Assembly (NCBI GenBank): GCA_019914995.1
Contig: CM034126.1
Location: 11,599,001-11,663,000 of the forward strand
Reading direction: 5' to 3'
From: Acanthochlamys bracteata
Taxonomy: Eukaryota > Streptophyta > Magnoliopsida > Pandanales > Velloziaceae
Length of the DNA: 64,000 nt
Each line of letters begins with the position of its first letter. Within the stretch, counting starts at the first letter, position 1. Positions 52,989-64,000 of the stretch are shown piece after piece. A model generated the notes under the pieces. It had not been told where the DNA came from. It made no database searches and was given only the letters and a program-made list of their open reading frames with translations. Position numbers and translations under genes: made by a program.

Positions 52989-55900
52989 AAACCAGGGTCT
53001 CGATCCAAATGTAGAAATTGTTCCCAAGTGAGCCTACCATCTTTCTTATGATTGATTTCTGTGTGCATCTGTGCACACATTTTTGTGTACTTTGGAGTTA
53101 CATTTTGAAGGTAACATGTTCTTTGGTGCTTGTGATAGGGGAACAATTACATGGGGTAGCAAAGTATCTTCAGCTGCACCTAATGCATGGGCTTCATCAG
53201 CATTGTCGTCTCCTAGCACTGATGGGAGTAGTGGCTCACCAAATAATGGCCGTCCAACGTCAACATCTTCCAATGGTAGTGCTCCTCGACCATCTTCAAG
53301 CAGTAGTGCTCCACGTTCAACTGCTGGCAGTGATAATTCCCATGAGCCTGCTTCCGTTCTGTGGGGTCCAAGTTCTCGTCCATCATCAGCATCGGGGATG
53401 TTAGCATCAAGTCAGACCCCACTGGCAGCATCTAGGCCTCGAAGTGCTGATACAAGACCTGGAAGTTCGCAGCTTTCTAGATTTGCAGAAAGTGCAGCTG
53501 ATAATCCAATGCCATGGGGAACAGCAAAAGCTGCTAACAGAGTGGTATTACCATCACCTTAATTTTGTTAAAGTGATGAAATAAAAGTTCTTAATTTCTT
53601 GGATCATGAATTGCATCGGTATGCATGGTGCAAGCACACAAGGGATAAATGCTGTTGAATGTTGTACTTTTAGGGTTCACAGACATTGAGGAATGATGGT
53701 TTCACTCTGAGTTCGGGAGATTTTCCAACACTTGGTTCTGACAAGAACCCTGAGCCAAGAGGTCTGATCTTACTTTTTACTCTCGTAGTTAGGAGTTGTC
53801 TATTTGATGCTTCATGTCTGATTGATAGATAGATTTACTTGGGATCCATTTTACAAGTATCTCTTGTTTGGTTGCGATAAGATGCTTTACTTCACAGGAG
53901 TATGGTTACTTACTGTTTTAAATCTGGTTTGTGGCTGTGGTCTTGTATTCATCACTGCCTGAATATTGGTTGGCTCCTTATTTTTAGGTCATAGTTCTCA
54001 TGGACGCCCTGGTTCAGCTTCTGGTAGAACCACATCACAGCAACATGGACCTGAATCTTCATCATCAGGTGACTGCCTCCAGTGAGATTCTAATTATAGT
54101 TAAATAACTGCACTGCATCTCTTAGCGTTTTTCTTCATCTATTAAAGTAATGCATTTCATTTTTTTTCTCTAAAAATCACATTCAGATCCTAAAAATGTC
54201 GACTCATGGAGGAACAACAATCATCCTCATGGTGGTGGAAATAGTACACCAAACATGGAGAACTGGAAAAGTGAACCCCAGCAACCCTATTCAGATGTGA
54301 GCATGCAACATCAGCAGTTCAATTCTTGGCATGGTCCTCCATTGCAGTCCTGGTATGGGCCTCCTCATGGTCCATACCATCCACCACCCCCTCCTGCTGC
54401 TTATCATGTTGAGCCTTTCGCTTATTATCCTCCCCAGATGCCAGCAGGACCAGCTATGTCACATGGCGCTCTGAGACCCATGGGTAGTGGATACAACCCA
54501 AAGGATGTAGACTCTTATGCTCCACGTCCTCCACCTGATTCTTTCATAGTACCTGCTCACCCTATAATTCCTTTTAGGCCTGGGGTTTACCCTGGTCCAA
54601 TCCCGTATGATGGCTACTATCGCCCTCCTGCAACATTCCAAGGTTCTGTTGATCGAGAAGGTCCTCTTATGGGTTTGAATGCTAGGCCTGTTGCCAGCAG
54701 TCAATACAATCAGAATGCTAATAGTGTCCTAGAAAGCCCTCATGCAACTCATGGTCCACAGGATTCTCTAATGAAAAGGGAACTTAAGGAATCTAGTCAC
54801 AATGACGAAAATAATCAGAGGCAATACAAAGTCCTTTTGAAGAACCATGATGGGCATGAAGATAATATTGGCAAGGAGCAGATGAAACATTCTGATGCAA
54901 GTACTTTGCCATATGTTGAAAATCAGAAGCAGCTGGAGATTTCTTCACAAGGTGATGGCCAAGAAGCTAATGGCGAGAAGTCAGTCCATTATGATCATTC
55001 TTCTTTATGTACTGCCAATCAGAACAAGGGGGATTCAACTAATGCCAAGGCTGCTGATGTCAGTAAAGATTGTGGTGTCTCCCTTGTTCCAGCTTCTAAT
55101 CAGCAGAAATATCCTGCAGTCAAAAAAAATGCTACATTGATAGAGAAAATAGAGGACTTAAATAATAAACTTCGGGTTATAGATGTTCATGCAGAGGAGG
55201 TATCGGCTTCAAACAGGGAGAAAACAAAGATTTTGAAGGTTATTAATATAAAGGGTGACCAATCTATAGAATCACCTTCCAGGGATGTTATTTCTGCAGA
55301 GAACCAACCTACTCTATCACAAAGGTCAACTTCTGTGCTAGGTGCACCTTTTGAAGACAAGAGGAGGGGAATGGATTTCGATGGTAGATCTGTGATGGAA
55401 CCACCAGGATCACAAGGACAGGTTGGTGGTAGAAGTTCTCATCCACAAGGCCGACAAGGAACATTTCAAGGTAGAACTGATTATCGAGCTAGATCTAGCA
55501 TTAACAGTAAGGGAGACAATGAATGGATAAATAGACCTCAGGTTATAGATCTGCAAGTGATGATCTCTGAGACTTCTATTGAAACTGTGCCTGGGAAATC
55601 ATCTGTGGTTATTGATTCTCATTCATCATCCAAAGAGATTGTGGAGAGACATGGGTCACTTGGTTCAACAAGCGTTCGTGGTGGATCCTATACGGCTAGC
55701 CCAATGGATGAAATTGATCACAAGGCCCAGGTATTTTTTTCTCAGTGCCAATGAAGAGTTTATTAGTGAGGCACATTGGAAGGTTAAACCAATCTTTTCC
55801 TAATAATCCTTTCAGGATTTTTGCGTTGCTGCAAGATTCTTTTATATCTATTATCATATTGTATTCTACTTTCTTGGTTGCTGTTTGGAGTCAGTATCGG

Positions 55901-58900
55901 CAGTGGTTCACGGGAATGGGCATTGCAATGACCAAATACCCCTTAGTCTTTTGGTTTGTAGAGGAATGGGAACCATAATCTCAATTGTTGATGTGCAAGG
56001 ATACGTATGAATTATTTAAAATTTCATTTATAGAAACGCATTAACTATGCATTGCAGGAAGTAGGTAAACTATATTGTGGACTAGTTTGTCAGCTCGACC
56101 ATAACTGGTATGGAATGTATTCCAAGCCCATCCTCACCCTTGATGTTTCTCGTTTAACTTCCTTACATGTTTTCTTATTCTGAGTTACCTATGCTGTCTT
56201 TTGCCCCATTCAAAATGCAAATAAATTGGAAAGCATGCTTGTAGAAGCCTCTCATTTCAAATTTACATACATTTAGAATTCATGATAAGAAAGTTTGGAG
56301 TTAAGACCCAGACCGGGAATTGTAAAGATTGAGAATTGAACAGCTTCAAATTGTTGTCCGATATCTAATGGGGTGATGACGTGATAGTGGAGAAGGGTGA
56401 CAGCATCAGAGGATAGGCAAAGATTTGGTCTAGGCTGTCATTTGTTTGTAGACATTGAAAACCTCTTGCATTCTCCTCTGTAGGATATGAGATTAACATG
56501 ATTCCTTTCTTTCAGCGTGCTAAACTAAAAGAGATGGCAACACAGCGTGCTAAACAATTGCTGCAGGAAGAGGAGGAGAGAACTAGGGAACAAAAGGCTA
56601 AAGCTCTTGCGAAGTTGGAAGAACTGAATAGAAGGGCTGCATTGCAGGGCCAGAGGGTAAATGAATCGGACAGTGACAGTGCCAAACTTGAACCAACCTC
56701 TGGAGTCCCTACATCTTCAGTGGAGGCTTCCATAGTAGACACTTCTGTTACAATAAAGCAAAAGTCAAGCGGTGAGTTGACGACTACTGGAGAAATGATT
56801 GAGCTTTTGTCGAATTTGACCTCAGAACCTTCCCAAGTTCCTGGAGCTCCAGATGTTTCTTTGCTTGAACTGGAACAACAGCCGGAATCCGTGGGAGATC
56901 ACAGTAATAAAGCTAGTTCACTTATTCAAAACAATAGCATTGCCAAGCAGAAGCAACCTGGGTATAGGAGAAGAGATATCTACTCACATGATGGCACTAT
57001 AGGTGAGAAATCTGCTGCCAAAGACTATGCCGGAGATCCACAGAATCTGAGTCATGTCAATTTGCATCAACATGCATCAATTTCTGATGATGTGTCGAAC
57101 ACAGAGGATCGGGAGCCTCCAATTCAGCATAGGAAAAAAAACTATCGAGGTCCAAGGCACAAGAATAAGCTGGATGTGGCAGTAGCTTCTTCTATACCAT
57201 CCTCTGAGAATCCTGAAGGAAGAAGAGACTACATAACCTCTGAAAGCAGCAAATCTGGGACTTCACAATCTGTACCAGAAACTTTACAAGCTCCTTCACA
57301 AAATTTTAGTACAATCATGCAAGAGAAAAGGGATTTAGTTCCTAAATCCACTGATCATGGATGCCTCCCCACTGCAGAAGAACCACATTCTAGAGCCACG
57401 AACCAGTGGAAACAACAGCCTCATAAGAGATCAGTTAGAAACCATCAGGTCCTCAGGCCTGTTGATAAGTTCCATGGAAATGAGGCTGCTGTTTGGTCTC
57501 CAGTAAAACCAGTGAACAAGAGTTCATCACCTGAAGAAATCCATGAGAACAATATTACAAATGAAGATATCAGTAGTTCTTCTGCGAGAGATATGGATGA
57601 TGTTCAGAATTGTTTGAGAAGTAAGAGGTCTGAGATAGAGAGGTATGTTCCTAAGCATGCAGCGAAGGAGTCGATGCTGTGTGAGAGCTTGCAACTTCAG
57701 TTGTATTCCGACAATCAAACAGGTCTATCTAGTTCTTCTGCAACATCTAGAATTGATTCCAAGACACCTGAAAACAGCATGGCAGAGAATTCTACTACTA
57801 GGAAAGCTGACCATCCTGTGGATAGCAAGGCTGCTGAAGATAATAAACTAAATAGGCCTGCCAGAGTACAAGCATCATGGCGCCAGCGCCACTTGCCTGC
57901 ATCAATGTCATCGGGACAGAGAACTACTGAGAGTTCAGTGTCTTCTGCAGCGGTTATGACTGTCTCAGATACCAATCAATATAAGTCAACTAAATCTGAA
58001 AATTCTCTAGAAGAGACTCAGAGAGGTGATAATTTGAATAGTAGCATTGACGATGTGACTTCACCTGAAACTAGTGCCTTGCAAGTGACTACCAAGGACT
58101 ATGGTGGGCCCAGTAGACAACGGCGTCAGCAGTTCAGATCTCAAAAAGTTGGAGGAAGCAACCATGATTTGATTGATACTAAGGACATGGAAATTGGAAA
58201 AGGTGGACTTGATAACCAAAATGCTGTTGGAGATCATGTAAGGTCTCATTGGCAACCAAAGTCCCAAGCATCTCAAAATTATAGGACCGTAAGCAAAGTC
58301 AGTGGGGCACAGAGAAGTGGTTCTCAAGATGGTAGATTTAATTGGAATTCTTCACCAGCCTCAGGTAGTCAGTCTACTCAGAATGTAGATCGGGATGCAC
58401 TTAAGGGAAATGATACTTCTGAAACCGGAAGTGGGCATGCTGAAGATTTTAAAGGGCAGAGGCTGGGTAGTGTGGATCCTTACAAAAAGCAAGTATCCCG
58501 ACCTGAGAAGCCTTTGAATAGAGAGTCTGCCTCAGAACATCTTGATGCTCAGTCAGAAGCACCTTTGGCAGGCCGGCAGCAAGAGCAACATAGCAGTGGC
58601 TTTAACAGAAGGCAAGAAGTGAATTTCAGACATAGTGACGGAGGTCAAAATGATGGCAACCAAAATTCCCACACAAAGGTGGACAAGCAGAAAAAGAGCT
58701 CATATTATGAGTACCAGAAGAGTGGGTCCTATAATAGGTCTTCTGACTCCTTTCAACAGAATTATGCTGACAAAGGAGCACAAAAGGGTCCAGAGTCTCA
58801 TGGATCAAGGTACAGGGAGAGGGGTGCTAATTATTCAAGACGCGGTGATCACTTCTATGGAGGCAGCAGCAGGGCTGCGGTTCGTGTTGATAATTATCAT

Positions 58901-58915
58901 GACAGTGCTCAATGA
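52392..58915 (+). CDS. MOS1: MODIFIER OF SNC1 1 (MOS1) homologue, BAT2-domain protein
   Basis: MOS1 in Arabidopsis is a large nuclear protein needed for expression of the NLR immune receptor gene SNC1 and also linked to flowering and cell-cycle genes. Coding exons: 52392-52405, 52800-52874, 52983-53027, 53139-53541, 53674-53761, 53988-54068, 54187-55730 and 56516-58915; 4650 nt, 1549 aa, in frame to the TGA ending at 58915. The N terminus is the conserved BAT2/PRRC2-like block (GDRRWAPTRKSGMTVLGKVP, then LENQGLDPNVEIVPKGT and DTRPGSSQLSRFAE). A Ser/Gly/Pro-rich region and a Pro/Tyr/His-rich region (WHGPPLQSWYGPPHGPY) follow. From residue 751 there is a charged coiled coil (RAKLKEMATQRAKQLLQEEE), later IERYVPKHA, then a low-complexity tail ending with RG-type sequence. 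The start is unusual: the codons before ATG 52392 read TTSSTL, matching the MTSST start of Arabidopsis MOS1 with its ATG replaced by ACT. Confidence 0.9.
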
Positions 58916-59531
58916 AACTCAACAACCTTCTCGAACATGGAGTCTATGCTTGATTGATGTAGTGGTTCATATTTCTCGTATGTATGTTGTCTTCACGTTA
59001 TGCTCTCATATCCAAAAGCAATACCTCAGTTGAGCTTTGCTTGCCTACTGACTGTCGCTTCTCCTTGGCAGGAGTCACAAAGGTGTTTACTTCTTGAAGG
59101 TAAGGATTCATTTTAGAAAGTATCTCAGAAAAAAAGAATGCTGGTTGGATTATTTTGTATGTTGAGTATGTGATTTTCTCAGATACTGAGCATGTGGTAA
59201 CACCTAATTTAAGAACAGACTTTGAAGGCTGGCGGTTATTTCTATTTCCGGAGCCATGGGATTCATATAATTTAGATTTTAGATGTTATATTTTTTATTT
59301 GGCATCCTTCTATAGTTTGTAAGGTGTCAAATATGAATACTGGATATTTTATGAAAAAATGGTTTCCATTTATTTGACTGGTAGTGCGTTCTCAACAAAG
59401 TTAGCTCCAAAAGCTGTTGCAGTCACTGTGCATGTACTTTTCGAAAGATCAACCTGCAGTTCTGTGTTTATGGTTTTTGTTTATTACGATTCTCTGATTT
59501 TGAAATTTTTGTCCAGTGATGAACCTATAGT
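58916..59531 (+). other. MOS1 3' UTR and spacer
   Basis: Probable 3' UTR, with T-rich signals near 59280-59350. A GAAG|GTAAGG donor-like site near 59100 may reflect a spliced 3' UTR. No ORF is supported. Confidence 0.4.
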
Positions 59532-59539
59532 CTTTACGG

Positions 59540-60088
59540 TAGGGTTCACAAATTTAGATCCGATTTGAAAAAGTTAAGTTCGGATTAAGTGTTTGTCAAA
59601 TTCGGATTGATTTCTAATCGATCTGTATTTGATTTGAAAAAATTAAACAAAATCGGATTTAGATTGATTCGAAAATAATTTATTTAATTTATATAATTAT
59701 TTATATAATATATATTATTTAATAATTAAAAAATATTTTGAATAATAGTATAAATTTAATTTTAATTTATATTTTTAATTTTATTATAATTTTAATTAAT
59801 TTTTATTTAATTTATAAATTTTATCTAAATTAATATTTTTTTAGATATTTCATGATTAATAAGTTTATTATATTATTATTAAAAATTAATATTTATAATT
59901 TTTATTTTAATTATTTTAATTATTGAATGGGTCAATTTAAACTTTATTTGATTATTAAATAGATTGAATTAGGGTTGATAATTTTGATCCATATAAATAA
60001 ATTGATCGGATTAAAATTGAATAATTTTGATACGATTATTATATGCATCGATTCAAAATTAATTCAATAATTTGATTTTTCGCTCCTA
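59540..60088. mobile_element. hAT-type non-autonomous element, copy 3
   Basis: A 549-bp AT-rich copy. Left end TAGGGTTCACAAATTTAGAT; right end (reverse complement) TAGGAGCGAAAAATC. The central and right parts align with copy 1: TTAATTTATATAATTATTTA and ATATATTATTTAATAATTA, then TTAATTATTGAATGGGTC, then AGGGTTGATAATTTTGA. The expected 8-bp flanks, CTTTACGG and CTTAGCGT, match at only 5 of 8, so this is the oldest or least certain copy. Confidence 0.6.
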
Positions 60089-60689
60089 CTTAGCGTTCTG
60101 CTCTTTTTACTTTCTCAATGGTCATTTATTAATCTTTCAAGTGTGTGATAGTTTGCTCTTTTGTTAACAGTGTAGCCACTTAGTAATGAATTACTAGGTA
60201 CGCGCAGAGTACATGTTCCTTGCAGTGCTATGAGAAGCTTGTTACAATTTCTTCTCTGTAATTTTGTTGTGGTTCCGCGTAAACGAAAGACTTGAACGGC
60301 ATTACTACAGATTAAAGAATGTATTTTGTCTTGGACTTTGCAATGACTATGGAAGGCTTGCTGCATAAATAGAAGCTGCAACTGAACTGATTTATCAATT
60401 CCTATTTCAACAGTAATAAGAAGATATTGCTTCACCGAAAAAACATGGCATATAACATATCATCAGTAGAACTTTGCATCCCTTTACTGTGGTGTCCTCT
60501 AAGATGCTTGTTGGCGTAAGCATCTACTTTATAGGTGTTCTTGTGCCAATATGTAGACGCCAGAAGACATTCGAATATTGATGCACAATAAGAAATTATA
60601 ATCATAACGGCATGTATACATCTATGAATATGTACTCAAGAAACAATTTTCTTTTCTCGTACATTGCCTTTGTGTTCAGCAGTTGCTTA

Positions 60690-62506
60690 TTTACCTGGAG
60701 CTCCACACATTGTGGTAGCATTGAAGTTGTACTTGCCACCAGTTCCACAACATTCTCTAAGCAAAGAATCCTCTTTTTTGATCCTACTCAACATAAAATC
60801 TTAACAAAAATGATAATACATATGAAGGCATCACTTGCATACAAATTCTGTTAGAAATTTTTATGGACCTAGAGAAACTGAATTGTTGATGAGATGTGTC
60901 AAGGCGCAGAAGTAATCTGCATACATGATGAGAACATCAGGATGTTGTTAATTGAAGTTGTTGCAAAGCTTTCTGGAGTGCATTATTCTGGGAGCATTGC
61001 GAGATTGCGGAGTTGTATTGAACAACCGTTGTTGTCATAGGCATTAGCATCTGTACTGCCGAATGCGGAAAGATAAGCAGGCATGCATCCAATTGGGAAA
61101 GTTTCCAGGGACAAGAAACGGAACTGCACCGGCTTCGAGCACTTCTTGCATTGCACATATAGCGAAACATGTACTCATCCAGAAATCATTATCAGTCTCA
61201 AAATGCAGATTATATGTAATGCGACTTACCTTTGCTGCGTTTACGACGCCCTGGACAACATCAGGTATTGAGTTCACAGCAACATCGAGATCCTTGGAAG
61301 ATGTAGTTCTAATAATTGCCTCCGATTTCTCCCATTAAAACCAATGCGTTAGCACACTATTTTACATAACTCCCTTCTCCTGAAAGTATCGTTGGCTCAA
61401 TGCAGTAGCTCCACCGACAGCTTAACTCCATGCTTGAAATTGGCGTTCCTGTCCAAGTATGGATTAAGAACGGGAAGCCCAATTGCATATGCTGTACAAA
61501 ACCAATAACAGAATCAATACCATGCCATAGTAAACAATAAAATCCTTGAGAAATTTTATATTTTTACTACCATAATAACAAGGGTAATTGCATGAATATA
61601 TATGCAAACAAAACTTCTTCAGTGTCTCTTCCATTGTCCATATCTATATGTTTATAGTAGCCTAGAGATCACTAAATTTGATACTGACAAAGAACAAGAA
61701 AGTTTTCAAAACAGAAACATGTATGCTATGAGTTATTAATATTAAGTCTACTTGAGAATAAAGTTGATTTTGAGAGCACAGCTATCAAAAGAGAAAGCCA
61801 CTTAGACTATTGAAGAGATTCATTGAACACATAGTCATTACTCATTGGATTTTTGTTTTTGTCTTTGTTTTTTTTTTTTTTGTGGAAAGCTATGAGCATA
61901 TTGAAGGTTCCAAGAACATAATTCAATAGAACAAATCTCAACAACCGAAAAAAAATCTCAACCAATATGACTCCATAATCGTCGTGAACATGCATGGATA
62001 TGATGCAGACAAAGAAACCAACAGTATAGATAACAAAAGAAAGAAATAATCACACAGAGGTAATCAACCATGAACAGATCATGAAGTTATAATCACCTTT
62101 AGACAATTTTATTTTTTGAGAACAAGTTATGAAATTTTAGATTTTTTAAGACAATGTCAATACATGCATACATGTAATATACATGAATACAGTAGATCTC
62201 AAATAATTGCATGCAGAGAACAGAAGAAAGGAAGAAACAGTGAAACATACAAGATAGTCAATCATGAGAAGACCTCAGAGCACCGACTGGCGACTGGTAG
62301 CCTTCCAAAGGTAGTCTCCCCATAAGGAAGTCTGCTTGCTGCCACGAACCTCCGCCACCTCCTCTTTCTCTGATAAGATTGCCAGAATCAGCAATGGAAT
62401 CTCTAAACTGGTATAAAAATTGATCTTGTGACAAAGGGAGATGCCGAAGCAGGATATATGTTACTGCATGCAACCAGCCAAAAGATAACAAGCAGAGAAG
62501 GGTCAT
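60690..62506 (-). pseudogene. GDSL esterase/lipase pseudogene
   Basis: Remnants of a plant GDSL lipase in the right order on the minus strand but in shifting frames. 62506-62240: a hydrophobic signal-like start, then LYQFRDSIADSGNLIRE (block I, with the Gly of GDS changed to Arg), then SRLPYGETTFGR in a second frame and LLMIDYL in a third. 61495-61232: IGLPVLNPYLDRNANFKHGV, GGATALSQRYFQEKGV followed by a stop, LVLMGEIGGNY followed by a stop, then SIPDVVQGVVNAAK up to a GTAAGT donor. 61144-60925: EVLEAGAVPFLVPGNFP, PIGCMPAYLSAF and NNALQKALQQLQ, each in a shifted frame, then PDVLIMYADYF. 60790-60690: ECCGTGGKYNFNATTMCGAP. The final Asp/His block is not recognisable. Introns are still visible, so it is a decayed duplicate rather than a processed copy. 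Confidence 0.85.
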
Positions 62507-64000
62507 TCATTGGTGTATACGTAGAGACAGAAATTCTGGAGAATCCTGAAGGTCATTGAATTGAAAGAGATCTTATCAGACCTCTCTGTGACTTGATAAA
62601 ACAACTAATATAAAAACTCATCTTATCATTCGAAGAATAGTAGTAGTGATGCATGTTATTCTTCTAGTTATGTAGAAACAGAAAGCAAACATGAACTTGC
62701 TATCAGTTACAAGTCTGTTTCTTTAAAGAAAAGATAACAACTCCTTCATATATGAGATCTTTATCCTTATTAAAATATGACGTAAATTCACTACATCCAG
62801 CTATTCTTTTTTCACTACAAGTCCCCATAAACTGAGTTGCCTTGATTCTTTCTATCCATATACATCCAGGTTTGTGTAGAACTGGAGAGAAACACAAGGT
62901 TAGTGAGTGGATATCTATCTAAAACATAAATATGCTTTTGAGTGAAATCTTCTCTGAAGCAGGTAACTCCTCTGGCAAATACTCCCTTGTAAAGTTCTCC
63001 GCAAGTTAAAGTAACAAGTGGAAGTCCCATGATCCTTTCACTCTTAGAAAGTGGTAGATCCATGATGACGACTGAAAGCCCTATCCTGGTTGCCTCCCAG
63101 CATAACTAAACACCAAAATGTTGATTTAAAATGTCACTTTAAGTAAGCAAATTTGAACAACCTCTCAAGTGCAACAAACCTTGGCCTTCCAAAGGCCTAA
63201 GTGATGGCAGGGTTCATAAATCTGCAACAAACTCTCTCAACTGCAAGCACATGAAGTATTTGTCTTTTTATGCAGGGAGGGTGAACCTCCCCAAGGCTGA
63301 CGATGGTAGAGGTCGTTGGATCTACACAGACTTTCTATCAACTGCAAGCCCATGAAGTATTTGTACTTTCTTCAGCCCCAGAATACAAGGCAGCAAAACA
63401 AGTTTGCCATACTTCCTAAGCAGTCAAGCGAACCATAATGCCTGGTTCATCTGCAGAATATGCTTCCCTGTGTTATTCTTGATGTACTCCAAAAGAAAGG
63501 CTTCCTGGTAATATGATTTAAAGAAGTGCAGAAAACAACAAAGACAGAACTTGCAGCAAACAACAAAGCCAGCACCTTGATAAGGATAGTGCCGATAAGG
63601 AGAAGCTTTATGAAAGTCAATAGCAGTACCCAAGTGTTAGAGAGGACTATTAGGTCCACTCTTCTATGGAACCTACGGCATGAGCGCTCATCCTTGTAGC
63701 TCCAAAGATTTTTGTGCTTGAGAGTTTAGCACAATAGTACAATGCATCTTGACTAGACTCCACTTGGAAATTTCAGCATTTTCCAATTGTAACAAGAATA
63801 AGACTATATGACCTCCATCCAACATGTGGTGCGTAGCTGAAATGAAAGACACTAACCATGAAGAAAGTTCACCATACAGGAAACTGATACAAAAATTAAA
63901 GTCAAAGTATTACCTTAAAAATGATGAATGAAACTTGCTCCACTCGGATGGCATGATGTCACATTCGGAAAAGAAACCTGTGCAAACTACCGTCAACCAG
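62507..64000. other. Unassigned right edge
   Basis: Composition is moderately AT-rich. A minus-strand frame at 62815-63063 (82 codons) and overlapping minus frames at 63424-63659 (about 70 codons, one strongly hydrophobic) are open but unrecognised. A short direct repeat occurs: CAACTGCAAGCACATGAAGT near 63239 and CAACTGCAAGCCCATGAAGT near 63339. No gene is supported. Confidence 0.35.

Noticed and set aside
53018-53431. Alternative ORFs on both strands over the Ser-rich MOS1 exon
   Set aside because: They are frame shadows of exon 53139-53541, which carries the conserved MOS1 sequence in the spliced frame.

Overview
This is a gene-rich nuclear segment of a flowering plant, most likely a eudicot. 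The genes are intron-rich with GT-AG introns, coding exons are GC-richer than the very AT-rich introns and spacers, several products are plant-type (plastid LL-diaminopimelate aminotransferase, a P-class PPR protein, a CASP-like protein, a MODIFIER OF SNC1 homologue), and many non-autonomous DNA transposons are present. I could not determine the species.

Layout. 1-1.24 kb: 3' end of a SAM-domain protein gene (+) with a LINE tail in its last intron. 2.0-3.6 kb: octanoyltransferase LIP2 (-), divergent from the tRNA adenosine deaminase TAD2/ADAT2 gene (+, 3.76-6.86 kb, seven exons). 8.3-16.15 kb: LL-diaminopimelate aminotransferase (-, nine exons), whose introns carry a hAT-type element, a nested set of terminal-inverted-repeat elements and an AT-rich MITE. 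17.0-19.8 kb: an intronless PPR gene (+). 19.8-25.7 kb: gene-poor, AT-rich spacer. 26.0-27.9 kb: CASP-like membrane protein (+). 28.7-32.4 kb: SERP1/RAMP4 ER protein (+). 34.07-34.66 kb: intronless SNEEZY/GID2-type F-box gene (-) with a GA-rich leader. 35.3-41.0 kb: spacer with a second hAT-type copy and a three-unit tandem repeat of about 0.55 kb. 41.07-49.64 kb: cytosolic methionyl-tRNA synthetase (+, 17 exons). 52.39-58.92 kb: MOS1 homologue (+, eight coding exons). 59.54-60.09 kb: third hAT-type copy. 60.7-62.5 kb: a decayed GDSL esterase/lipase pseudogene (-). 62.5-64 kb: nothing assignable.

The complete multi-exon models for TAD2, DAP aminotransferase, CASPL, SERP1, MetRS and MOS1 were joined by hand from GT-AG sites and each keeps frame to its stop codon (188, 471, 206, 68, 796 and 1549 aa). 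The genes do not form a pathway: they are ordinary housekeeping and regulatory genes (lipoylation, tRNA editing, lysine synthesis, organelle RNA processing, tRNA charging, ER stress, gibberellin-type F-box, immune-receptor expression control). I found no convincing new biological system. The points most worth a second look are an apparently lost ancestral start codon with an overlapping upstream ORF in MOS1, an apparent one-base frameshift near the end of LIP2, the nested TA-flanked foldback elements in the aminotransferase intron, and three related hAT-type elements with recognisable 8-bp target duplications.
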